A model generated the notes under the pieces. It made no database searches and was not told the DNA's origin. It was given only the letters and a program-made list of their open reading frames with translations. 64,000 nt of DNA from Cupriavidus taiwanensis. GTDB lineage: Bacteria; Pseudomonadota; Gammaproteobacteria; Burkholderiales; Burkholderiaceae. The first letter of the stretch is position 1. Each line of letters starts with the position of its first letter. A program made the position numbers and the translations under genes. Positions 17,643-25,068 of this stretch are shown in pieces. The stretch lies in NCBI RefSeq assembly GCF_900250075.1, contig NZ_LT977071.1, forward strand, positions 1,129,261 through 1,193,260. Reading direction: 5' to 3'.

Positions 17643-18524
17643 ATGACGCAAACGACGCTGACCCTGGCCGACCCGCTGCGGCCCGAATACGAGCGCGAGC
17701 CCGAGCCGTTCACCGAGGCCCCGCTGGCGCGCGCGTTGCCGTGGCACCAGCGCGCGTGGCAGCAGGACTGGCTGCGCAAGGCGCTGATCCTGCTGGCGCT
17801 GGGACTGATCTGGGAAGCCGTGGCGCGCATCCAGGACAACGACCTGCTGCTGCCCTCGTGCCTGGCCACGCTGCGCGCCTTTGGCGCGGCGGTGGCCAGC
17901 GGCGAGCTGCCGGGCAAGGCGGCGATCTCCCTTTCGGTGCTGCTGCGCGGCTATGCCGCCGGCATCGTGCTGGCGTTCGTGCTGACCTCGCTGGCGGTAT
18001 CGACGCGCCTCGGGCGCGACCTGCTGGACACGCTTACCGCGATGTTCAACCCGCTGCCGGCGATTGCGCTGTTGCCGCTGGCGCTGCTGTGGTTCGGGCT
18101 TGGCACCGGCAGCCTGGTGTTCGTGCTGATCCATTCGGTGCTGTGGCCACTGGCGCTGAACATGTACGCGGGCTTTCGCGCGGTGCCGCCGACGTTGCGC
18201 ATGGCGGGGCGCAACTACGGCCTGCGCGGGCTGCGCTATGTCGCGCTGGTGCTGGTGCCGGCGGCGCTGCCCGCGATCCTGTCCGGCCTGAAGATCGGCT
18301 GGGCCTTCGCCTGGCGCACGCTGATCGCCGCCGAACTGGTGTTCGGTGCGTCGTCGGGGCAGGGCGGGCTGGGCTGGTTCATCTTCCAGAACCGCAACGA
18401 GCTCTATACCGACCGCGTGTTCGCCGGGCTGGCCGCGGTGATCCTGATCGGATTGCTGGTCGAGGGGCTGGTGTTCACCACGCTGGAGCGGCTGACGGTG
18501 CGCCGCTGGGGCATGCAGCATTAG
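17643..18524 (+). CDS. ABC transporter permease (SsuC/TauC type)
   Basis: A 293-residue inner-membrane permease with a soluble N-terminal tail of about 45 residues and six hydrophobic segments. The EAA-type loop is around PPTLRMAGRNYGLRGLRYVAL, followed by VLVPAALPAILSGLKIGW. It completes a one-permease importer, in contrast to the two-permease system at 9.8-11.4 kb. Confidence 0.9.
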   Translation: MTQTTLTLADPLRPEYEREPEPFTEAPLARALPWHQRAWQQDWLRKALILLALGLIWEAVARIQDNDLLLPSCLATLRAFGAAVASGELPGKAAISLSVLLRGYAAGIVLAFVLTSLAVSTRLGRDLLDTLTAMFNPLPAIALLPLALLWFGLGTGSLVFVLIHSVLWPLALNMYAGFRAVPPTLRMAGRNYGLRGLRYVALVLVPAALPAILSGLKIGWAFAWRTLIAAELVFGASSGQGGLGWFIFQNRNELYTDRVFAGLAAVILIGLLVEGLVFTTLERLTVRRWGMQH

Positions 18525-18557
18525 CCTTGCCCGATGCCGCGCGGGCGCGTAGGCTAC

Positions 18558-18580
18558 GGCTCCGGTAACGAACCGGAGCC
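18558..18580 (+). promoter_or_regulatory. Hairpin that contains the ribosome site of the methyltransferase gene
   Basis: GGCTCCGGT-AACGA-ACCGGAGCC is a perfect 9-bp stem. Its 3' arm holds GGAG (18574-18577), the only Shine-Dalgarno-like sequence at suitable distance (8 nt) from the ATG at 18586. There is no T-run. In the folded state the site would be hidden, so the hairpin could limit translation, or act as a weak end of the transporter transcript. Confidence 0.45.
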
Positions 18581-18585
18581 TGCCC

Positions 18586-19356
18586 ATGACCGCCATCCAC
18601 CAGGCCGCCGCCCAGGGATTCGCCAGCCAGGCCGAAACCTACGCGCGCGGCCGACCCGAATACCCCGCCGAGACCGACGCCTGGCTGCGCGGCGCGCTTG
18701 GCTTGCATGCCGGCCGAGTCGTGCTCGACCTCGGCGCGGGCACCGGCAAGTTCACGCGCCGGCTGGTGCAGACTGGCGCCGCGGTGATCGCGGTGGAGCC
18801 GGTGGCGCAGATGCGCGCGCAGCTGGCAGCCGCGGTGGCGCCGGTGCAAGCCCTGGAGGGCAGAGCCGAGGCGATCCCGCTGGCAGACGCTAGCGTCGAC
18901 GCCGTGGTCTGCGCGCAGGCGTTCCACTGGTTTGCCAACGCGCGCGCGCTGGCGGAGATTCGCCGCGTGCTGCGCCCCGGCGGCCGGCTCGGGCTGGTAT
19001 GGAACGTCCGGGATGAAAGCGTGGACTGGGTGGCGCAGCTGACCGCCATCATGACGCCGTATGAAGGCGACGCCCCGCGCTTCCACAAGGGCGACTGGAA
19101 GCGGCTGTTTCCCGCCGAGGGCTTCGGGCCGCTGGCGCTGCAGAGCCTGCCCTACGCGCATGCGGGGCCGCCACGGCAGGTGATCGTGGATCGCGTCATG
19201 TCGGTCAGCTTCATTGCGTCGCTGCCCGAACCGGAGCAGGCACGCGTGCGCGCGCGCCTGCACGCCCTCATCGACCAGCATCCGGCGCTGTCGGACCGCG
19301 CCGAGATCGCCTTCCCGTACCGCACCGAGGCCTATCACTGCGAACGGCTCGCCTGA
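18586..19356 (+). CDS. Class I SAM-dependent methyltransferase
   Basis: A 256-residue methyltransferase of the type-11 fold. Motif I is VLDLGAGTGKFTRRL; the acidic residue that binds the SAM ribose is in VIAVEPVAQM; the post-motif region reads DAVVCAQAFHWFAN. The substrate is not predictable. Its ribosome site lies in the hairpin just upstream. It follows the transporter permease by 61 bp and converges on a small LysR-like gene 2 bp beyond its stop. Confidence 0.88.
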   Translation: MTAIHQAAAQGFASQAETYARGRPEYPAETDAWLRGALGLHAGRVVLDLGAGTGKFTRRLVQTGAAVIAVEPVAQMRAQLAAAVAPVQALEGRAEAIPLADASVDAVVCAQAFHWFANARALAEIRRVLRPGGRLGLVWNVRDESVDWVAQLTAIMTPYEGDAPRFHKGDWKRLFPAEGFGPLALQSLPYAHAGPPRQVIVDRVMSVSFIASLPEPEQARVRARLHALIDQHPALSDRAEIAFPYRTEAYHCERLA

Positions 19357-19358
19357 GC

Positions 19359-19730
19359 CTACATGGTCGCCTGCCTTACCCAGAATGCCGCGCCGACGCG
19401 TACCGCGCAGCGCTCGCGCTGGCGCTCCGCTTCGGCACGGCGCCGCGCGCGGGTGCTGGCCTGGATCTGCTCCCAGATCTCGAGCATGGCGCAGATCTTG
19501 GGCAAGGCATTGAATCCGGCCGCGGTGGGCAGCCAGGCGGCGCCGCACGGCTGGAACAGCGGCATCCCGAGCGCGGTCTCGAGCTGGCGCAGCTGGTAAT
19601 GGAGCCGTTGCGACTGGATCCCGAGCGCCTGCGCGGCGCGGCCGGCGTCGCGATGCTGCATCAGCGCGACAAAGACACGCAGGGAGAGGAACGAGACGCG
19701 CCGGTTGATGAGTCGGTAAGCCATGCCCAT
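19359..19730 (-). CDS. LysR-type DNA-binding domain-only protein
   Basis: A 123-residue protein that reads as a LysR winged helix-turn-helix: FLSLRVFVALMQHRDAGRAA, SQRLHYQLRQLETALGMPLF and WLPTAAGFNALPKI. After a helix of about 20 residues (the LysR linker) it ends in a short basic tail instead of the 200-residue effector domain. It has no visible frameshift, and the downstream sequence shows no leftover effector-domain coding. It may be a stable DNA-binding-only regulator or the remnant of a deleted LysR gene. Two close ATG codons (19730, 19724) are possible starts. Confidence 0.6.
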   Translation of the reverse strand: MGMAYRLINRRVSFLSLRVFVALMQHRDAGRAAQALGIQSQRLHYQLRQLETALGMPLFQPCGAAWLPTAAGFNALPKICAMLEIWEQIQASTRARRRAEAERQRERCAVRVGAAFWVRQATM

Positions 19731-19886
19731 GTCATGGCCGGGGGGCGGTTTCGCGCTCGCGCGCTGCTACGGGTCCCCGGCGGATCGAAGTGGATCGATC
19801 GTAGCGGGGCGGCGCGGGGCAGGTGGGCAGCCGGATTCAGAAATGCAGTGCGGAATCTTCCGGCGAGGCGTGCGGCAGCGACGCAG

Positions 19887-20153
19887 TCAGTGCATCGGCA
19901 GCTGGCCGATCGCGGTCAGTGCCAGCACCACATCGGGCGACAGGCGGCGTTCGCTGCACGGCACGCCGGCGGTTTCGAGCGTGGTCCACAGGTCGGCGTC
20001 GCCGGTGACGATGCGTAGCCGCAGCTGGGCCAGGTATGCATATTCCGCGGGGGTCAGCGGCCGCGGGGCGCTGCGCAGGTCGTCCAGGATGGCACCAAGC
20101 GAGAGTGCGGGAACGGTCATACCAAGGTCGGGAATAGCACGGCGATGAGACAT
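19887..20153 (-). CDS. Small hypothetical protein
   Basis: An 88-residue open frame from MSHRRAIPDLGM. The last 70 residues look protein-like (LGAILDDLRSAPRPLTPAEYAYLAQLRLRI), with predicted helices and no membrane segment. I do not recognise a family. In-frame ATG codons at 20207, 20195 and 20120 are alternatives and none has a strong ribosome site. It is on the same strand as the small LysR-like gene, 156 bp upstream of it, and may be transcribed with it. Coding status is uncertain. Confidence 0.4.
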   Translation of the reverse strand: MSHRRAIPDLGMTVPALSLGAILDDLRSAPRPLTPAEYAYLAQLRLRIVTGDADLWTTLETAGVPCSERRLSPDVVLALTAIGQLPMH

Positions 20154-20539
20154 TGCGGCGGAAACAGCAGGATGGTGCGGAGTTGAGCAACGCATGATTC
20201 TATCCATCCGCTGTAGCGGCCGCTAAAGCAAAAGCCGGGGCAATTTACCCCGCTGATTTCGCTTGCAAAGCCAGGAGTGGCGAATAGGCTAAGCGCGGGG
20301 CGCGCGATGTGGCGCATGCGGTGTCAAAGGGGCGCAGAACGCGCTTGCGCAACCGCGCAATCGGGCCAGGCAACCGCGTATGGGTGTTGCAGAAAAACGC
20401 CACCATGCTGGCGTGCATGCGTTGACTTCACCGCACACGGCCCCGCCCGGCAGCGCGGATTGACAACCCCCCGACCGTTCTATACGGTGGCGCATCGTTC
20501 CGACCCAACGCCTTCGCCGTTCATCACCCGCCGCCCGCC
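20154..20539. other. 386-bp intergenic region between divergent genes
   Basis: Holds a 12-bp perfect palindrome TAGCGGCCGCTA (20214-20225), a short hairpin CGGGG-N7-CCCCG near 20233-20249, and the iclR promoter/operator described separately. No coding region is supported here. Confidence 0.5.
20460..20489 (+). promoter_or_regulatory. Candidate iclR promoter with overlapping operator
   Basis: A perfect -35 TTGACA (20460-20465) is followed 15 bp later by TATACG (20481-20486) as a possible -10. The inverted repeat ACCGT-TCTAT-ACGGT (20474-20488) covers the -10 region. A dyad on top of its own promoter, 52-66 bp before the start codon, is what autoregulation by an IclR protein would look like. 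Confidence 0.45.
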
Positions 20540-21289
20540 ATGCCGCGCAAAGCCGCTCAGGTTTCCGAAGCCGACAAGCACGCCGCCGCCGGCGGCGCCA
20601 TCGCCGTGGACCGGGCGCTGTTCGTGCTGTCGGTGTTCCGGCAGGGCGATGGCGCGCTGGCGCTGGCCGAACTGGCGCAGCGCAGCGGCCTCTACAAAAG
20701 CACGCTGCTGCGCCTGCTGGCATCGCTGGAACACGCCGGGCTGGTGCTGCGCCACGCCGATGGCCGCTACGGCCTGGGTCCGGAGGTGGCGCGGCTGCAC
20801 GCGGTCTACGCGGCATCGTTCTCGCTCGAGGCGGTGGTGATGCCGGCGCTGCGCGAACTGGTCAACGTCACGCGCGAGAGCGCGGCCTTTCATGTCGAGC
20901 AGGGCGGGCACCGGCTGTGCCTGTACCGCGTCGATTCGCCACAACCGGTGCGCGACCACGTGCGCGCGGGCGAGCTGCTGCCGCGCGACCGCGGCGCCGG
21001 CGCGCGCGTGCTGCGTGCCTTCGCCGGCGAGCCCGGCGAGCTCTATGACCGGATCCGGCAAGACGGCGTGGCGGCGCTGGTCGGCGACCGCAGCCCCGAT
21101 CTGGCCGGCGTGTCCGCGCCGGTGTTCGGCCCGGGCGGTGTGCTGGCCGGGGCGCTGACGCTGACCTGTCCGGCGGCGCGCTACCGCGAGGCTTTCCGCG
21201 ACGATGTGCTGCAGGCAGCGCGTTCGCTGACGCGCGCGCTCGGCGGCACGGCGCCGCAGGCTACCCCGGCATCGGTCGTCCCGGACTGA
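20540..21289 (+). CDS. IclR-family transcriptional regulator
   Basis: A 249-residue regulator. The N-terminal winged helix (about residues 22-85) includes LALAELAQRSGLYKSTLLRLLASLEHAGLV and the wing RYGLGPEVARL. The C-terminal effector domain spans about residues 100-240 and includes GVSAPVFGPGGVLAGALTL. IclR proteins commonly control catabolic operons, often near their targets. No catabolic gene is adjacent; the closest candidate is the CoA-transferase operon at 22.8-24.9 kb. Autoregulation is suggested by the dyad in its promoter. Confidence 0.92.
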   Translation: MPRKAAQVSEADKHAAAGGAIAVDRALFVLSVFRQGDGALALAELAQRSGLYKSTLLRLLASLEHAGLVLRHADGRYGLGPEVARLHAVYAASFSLEAVVMPALRELVNVTRESAAFHVEQGGHRLCLYRVDSPQPVRDHVRAGELLPRDRGAGARVLRAFAGEPGELYDRIRQDGVAALVGDRSPDLAGVSAPVFGPGGVLAGALTLTCPAARYREAFRDDVLQAARSLTRALGGTAPQATPASVVPD

Positions 21290-21496
21290 CCGTAAACCGC
21301 GGCGGGCAGTGCACCCGACCCGGCTTGCAGGGGGTGCCAAGCTGGCGCCGGCACGGGCTATCATGCGGCTGGCATGAAAAACAGCGACGTCACATCTGGT
21401 GAAATCAGCGCCCGCATGCCTCGCGTCGCGCCCCCGTGGCCCGATGCCCGCCGATCGATGTTGACGGCAGGCGGACGGCATCCTTGAGGAAATCCC

Positions 21497-22744
21497 TTGC
21501 ACCTGGACCAGCAGACCATTGCGGTGGTGATGATGGTGTTTTTCTGCGGCACGCTGATCATTGCAGCGGGGCTGGTGTTTGCGCTGCGCGCGAGCACGGC
21601 GGGGCGGCTATGGGCCTTCGGCCATGTGCTGGTGTCGGCCGCGGGCCTGGCGCTGGCGGTCAGCGCGGCCAGCGGCACCGGCCAGCTCGGCACGCTGGGC
21701 GCGTTCGCCTTCGTCGCCGGCTGGCTGCTGATCTACCGCGGCGTGCGGGTCTACTACGGCGTGCCGGCGCATCCGGGTGCGCTGGTGGGGGCGGGCGCGA
21801 TCGTGCTCGGCCTGATGGTGGCCTCCAGCGGCCTGCCCGAAGGCCCGCAGCTGGTGCTGCGCATCGTCTATGGCGTGCTGGCGCTGGTGTCGCTGGCCAC
21901 TTTCGCCACGCTGGCGCGCGCCGGGCGCGGGCGCCGCAGCATCGGGGCGCCGCTGGTGCTGGTGGCCAGCCTGGTGCAGCTGGCCACGCAGCTGGCGGGC
22001 TTCAGCCATGCCATGAGCCTGCCCGCGGGCGGCACGGCCGCGGCGCCGCTGACCCTGTTCTTCGCCGGCCCGGCCGATTCGGCCTGGGTGCTGGCGCCGC
22101 TGATCGCCACGCTGCTCGGGCTGTTCGGCTTTACCGTGATGGCGATGGAGCAGATCGTCGCGCACAACGAAAGCGGCGCGCGCATCGACGCCCTGACCGG
22201 CCTGCTCAACCGCGGCGCGCTGGAGATGTCGGCGCTGTCGCTGGTGGCGCGCTGGCAGCGCGATGGCCAGCCGCTGTCGTGCCTGGTGATCGATATCGAC
22301 TACTTCAAGCAGGTCAACGATACCTGCGGCCACCACGCCGGCGATGCGGTGCTGCGCGAAGTGGCGCAGGCGCTGGACAACTCGCGCCGCGCCTCGGATG
22401 TGGCCGGGCGCTACGGCGGCGAAGAGTTCTGCGTGCTGTGCCCGCATACCGACGAGCAGCAGGCCTCGGCACTGGCCAACCGCGTGCTGCGCAAGGTGCA
22501 TGCGATCGCCTTGCCCGCCGGGCGCGGCCATGCCAGCGTCAGCATCGGCGTGGCGCAGCTGCGCGGCGGCGCGGGCAGCCGGGAGGCGCTGTGGCGGACC
22601 CTGTTCGCCGATGCCGACCGCGCGCTCTACCACGCCAAGGCCCATGGGCGCGACCGCTATGTGCTGGCGTCGTCGATGGCGCAGCCCGCCGCCGGCGCGG
22701 CGGCTGCGCCGCTGCTGCAGCCGCAACCGGACCTGGCCGGCTGA
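21497..22744 (+). CDS. Membrane-anchored GGDEF diguanylate cyclase
   Basis: A 415-residue protein. The N-terminal half (about residues 8-215) has six or seven hydrophobic segments, a membrane sensor region of no named family that I recognise. The C-terminal GGDEF domain has the active-site motif GGEEF (residues 307-311) and an RxxD inhibitory site (RASD, 298-301) exactly five residues upstream, so it should make c-di-GMP and be product-inhibited. It begins with TTG at 21497, supported by GAGGA 6 nt upstream. It is a possible source of c-di-GMP for PelD encoded in the same window, although there is no direct link. Confidence 0.9.
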   Translation: MHLDQQTIAVVMMVFFCGTLIIAAGLVFALRASTAGRLWAFGHVLVSAAGLALAVSAASGTGQLGTLGAFAFVAGWLLIYRGVRVYYGVPAHPGALVGAGAIVLGLMVASSGLPEGPQLVLRIVYGVLALVSLATFATLARAGRGRRSIGAPLVLVASLVQLATQLAGFSHAMSLPAGGTAAAPLTLFFAGPADSAWVLAPLIATLLGLFGFTVMAMEQIVAHNESGARIDALTGLLNRGALEMSALSLVARWQRDGQPLSCLVIDIDYFKQVNDTCGHHAGDAVLREVAQALDNSRRASDVAGRYGGEEFCVLCPHTDEQQASALANRVLRKVHAIALPAGRGHASVSIGVAQLRGGAGSREALWRTLFADADRALYHAKAHGRDRYVLASSMAQPAAGAAAAPLLQPQPDLAG

Positions 22745-22790
22745 GCGCGCGATCCGGCCTGCCGGCGGGTGTTGCCGCTGATGCGGACTT

Positions 22791-23654
22791 TTATGTGGGC
22801 TTGTGCGGTTCCGGTACGTCGCGCGGCGGCGCGCCGTCATAGCGCCACAGGAACTGGCGCGGCATCGGGCCCTTGTTGCGCCCGCCCTCGCACTGCTGCT
22901 CCCACGCGTGCGCGAGGATGCCGACCGAGCGCGACAGGCAGAACAGCCCGCGCGCCAGCGGCGCGGCAAAGCCCAGTTCGGCGTAGATCACCGCGGTGGC
23001 GCCATCGATGTTCATCGGGATCGGCTTGCCGCGCCCGGCACCGAGCGCAGCCTCGATCGCGCGCGCGATGCCCGCGTAGCGGCCGCTCACCACGCCGTCC
23101 TGCGCCGCCCGCGCGACCAGCGCCAGCAGCCGCGGCGCGCGCGGATCGACCGGATGGAAGCGGTGGCCGAAGCCGCCGACGTACTTGCCGTGCAGGTCGC
23201 GGTAGTGCCGCAGCGCGTCTTCGACCGCCAGCGCCATCGTGCTGCCGGCGTCCAGCCGCTGCGCCACGTCGTGGTACAGCGCCACCGCCTGCTCGCCCGC
23301 GCCGCCATGCACGTCGCCCAGCACGTTGACGGCCGATGCCATGGCATTGTTCAGCCCCACGCCGCACGTTGCGGCCATGCGCGCGATGGCGATGCTGGGC
23401 GCCTGCGGGCCATGGTCGACCGCGGCCATCAGCGCCGCGTCCAGCAGTTCGCCCTGGCCCGGCCCGGGCAGCTCGCCGCGCAGCATCAGCCAGATCATCT
23501 GCGCGAACGACACCCGGCCGATCAGCTGCTCGATCGGGTAGCCACGGTAGCGGATCTCGCCCGGGCGCATGTCGATGATGCCGGTGCGCCACCAGTCCTG
23601 CGACAGTTGCTGGCCCGCATCCATGCCGTCGTCCTGTGTCTGGCTGCCGCTCAT
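22791..23654 (-). CDS. Citrate synthase-family protein, citryl-CoA lyase-like
   Basis: A 287-residue protein, much shorter than citrate synthase (about 430). The family's catalytic-loop features are GDVHGGAGEQA and GGFGHRFHPVDPRAPRL, and PIPMNIDGATAVIYAELGF matches the large-domain end. Short stand-alone members are annotated as citryl-CoA lyases, which split a citryl-CoA-like thioester into acetyl-CoA and a 2-oxo acid. Its start overlaps the stop of the CoA-transferase gene (ATGA), so the two products probably act in sequence: CoA activation of a dicarboxylic or tricarboxylic acid, then cleavage. The substrate is not known. Confidence 0.8.
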   Translation of the reverse strand: MSGSQTQDDGMDAGQQLSQDWWRTGIIDMRPGEIRYRGYPIEQLIGRVSFAQMIWLMLRGELPGPGQGELLDAALMAAVDHGPQAPSIAIARMAATCGVGLNNAMASAVNVLGDVHGGAGEQAVALYHDVAQRLDAGSTMALAVEDALRHYRDLHGKYVGGFGHRFHPVDPRAPRLLALVARAAQDGVVSGRYAGIARAIEAALGAGRGKPIPMNIDGATAVIYAELGFAAPLARGLFCLSRSVGILAHAWEQQCEGGRNKGPMPRQFLWRYDGAPPRDVPEPHKPT

Positions 23655-24850
23655 ATCGCACCCTCCCGGTTCAGTGCATCGATGTCCGCATCGCTGTAGC
23701 CCAGGCTGCCCAGCACCTGGCGCGTGTGCTGGCCCAGTTGCGGCGGCGGCGTGTCGACCGCCGGCGCTTCGCGGTTGAGCTTGAAGCCGGTGCGCACCAC
23801 GCGGATGTCGCGGCCCACCCCGGGGGCGTCGGCAAAGTCGCCGATCATGCCGCGCTCGCTGACCTGCGGATGGGCCAGCGTCTGCGGCACGTCCAGCACC
23901 GGGCCAGCGGGCACGCCGGCCGCGGTCAGCAGCGGCCACCACTCGGCGGCCGGCCGGGTCGCCAGTTCGGCTTCGAGCGCCTGCGTCAGCGCGGCCCGGT
24001 TGGCCAGCCGCGCCTGCCGCTGCGCGAAGCGCGCATCGTCAGCCAGCGCCGGGCGGCCCACTACGCGGCACAGCGCTTCGAACTGTTCCTGCTTGTTGGC
24101 GGCGATATTGAGCAGGCCGTCGGCGGTCCGGAAGGTGCCGGACGGGCTCGCGGTCATGTTCTCGTTGCCCATCGGCGTGGGCGCCCGGCCCGCGATCAGG
24201 TGGTTGGATACCGCCCAGCCCATCGTGGCCAGCGTCGCCTCGAGCATCGAAACATCGATGAAATAGCCCTCGGTGCGCCCGGTATCGGCCAGCGCCGCCG
24301 ACACCGCGAGCGCCGCGGTCAGCCCGCCGATGGTGTCGGACACCGGATAGCCCACCCGCAGCGGCGCGCTGAGCGCGTCGCCGGTGATCTGCATCACGCC
24401 GGCCATGCCCTGGATGATCTGGTCATAGGCCGGCAACCCCGCGAGCGGCCCGTCCTGGCCGAAGCCCGAGATCGCGCAGTAGATCAGCCGCGGGTTGTCC
24501 TGCTTCAGGGTTTCATAGCCCAGTCCCAGGCGTTCCATCACGCCCGGCCGGAAGTTCTCGACCACCACGTCGGCGCTTTGCACCAGCCTGCGGAACACGG
24601 CCTTGCCGCTGGCGTGCTTCAGGTTCAGGGTGACCGACTGCTTGCCGGGGTTCTGCGCCAGGAACGACACGCCCATCAGGCGCTGGTTCAGCTCCGGGTC
24701 GGCGCCCAGCTGGCGCGCCAGGTCGCCGCTGCCAGGGGTTTCGACCTTGATCACTTCGGCGCCGAGGTGGGCCAGCTGGTGGCAGCAGAACGGCCCGGCC
24801 AGCACATTGGTGAGGTCGAGCACGCGAACATGGCGTAATGGTTTTTGCAT
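23651..24850 (-). CDS. CaiB/BaiF-family (class III) CoA-transferase
   Basis: A 399-residue class III CoA-transferase. Typical stretches are VLDLTNVLAGPFCCHQLAHLG near the N-terminus, AEVIKVETPGSGDLAR, VVVENFRPGVMERLGLG, YCAISGFGQDGP, and GNENMTASPSGTFRTADG. The family moves CoA between carboxylic acids without a stable acyl-phosphate. It is the first gene of a two-gene operon with the citryl-CoA lyase-like gene and diverges from the Hsp70 gene. The ATG at 24850 has a weak ribosome site, and a TTG at 24880 is a less likely alternative. Confidence 0.9.
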   Translation of the reverse strand: MQKPLRHVRVLDLTNVLAGPFCCHQLAHLGAEVIKVETPGSGDLARQLGADPELNQRLMGVSFLAQNPGKQSVTLNLKHASGKAVFRRLVQSADVVVENFRPGVMERLGLGYETLKQDNPRLIYCAISGFGQDGPLAGLPAYDQIIQGMAGVMQITGDALSAPLRVGYPVSDTIGGLTAALAVSAALADTGRTEGYFIDVSMLEATLATMGWAVSNHLIAGRAPTPMGNENMTASPSGTFRTADGLLNIAANKQEQFEALCRVVGRPALADDARFAQRQARLANRAALTQALEAELATRPAAEWWPLLTAAGVPAGPVLDVPQTLAHPQVSERGMIGDFADAPGVGRDIRVVRTGFKLNREAPAVDTPPPQLGQHTRQVLGSLGYSDADIDALNREGAI

Positions 24851-24870
24851 GGCAGGGGTCCGTATCCGTA

Positions 24871-24885
24871 TTCTGTACAACAGAA
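24871..24885. promoter_or_regulatory. Operator-like dyad upstream of the CoA-transferase operon
   Basis: TTCTGT-ACA-ACAGAA is a perfect 6-bp inverted repeat 21-35 bp upstream of the CoA-transferase start, with an AT-rich TTTATAAGAG stretch (minus strand) beyond it as possible -10. Its form suits an IclR- or GntR-type repressor site. It differs from the dyad in front of the iclR gene. Confidence 0.4.
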
Positions 24886-25068
24886 CAACGATCTCTTATA
24901 AAGAACAGACGCAGCATAGGAGCCGCTCCGCATCCCTGTCAAGGTTGCCTCGGACGCGCCGCCGGCATGGCGTTCGGAGCCGACAGGCACGCACCCGGTG
25001 ACTGCCCTACAATAGCGCCCCCGCCCGCAACGGCCTTGCGCCGCGCGGGCCACTTTGCTGGCAGGAAA

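Noticed and set aside
16749..18596. A 615-codon minus-strand frame over the second ABC transporter
   Set aside because: Antisense to the ATPase and permease genes; composition is that of a shadow frame.
23651..24880. TTG at 24880 as the CoA-transferase start
   Set aside because: The extra ten residues are not family-like and would run through the operator dyad; the ATG at 24850 fits the family start.
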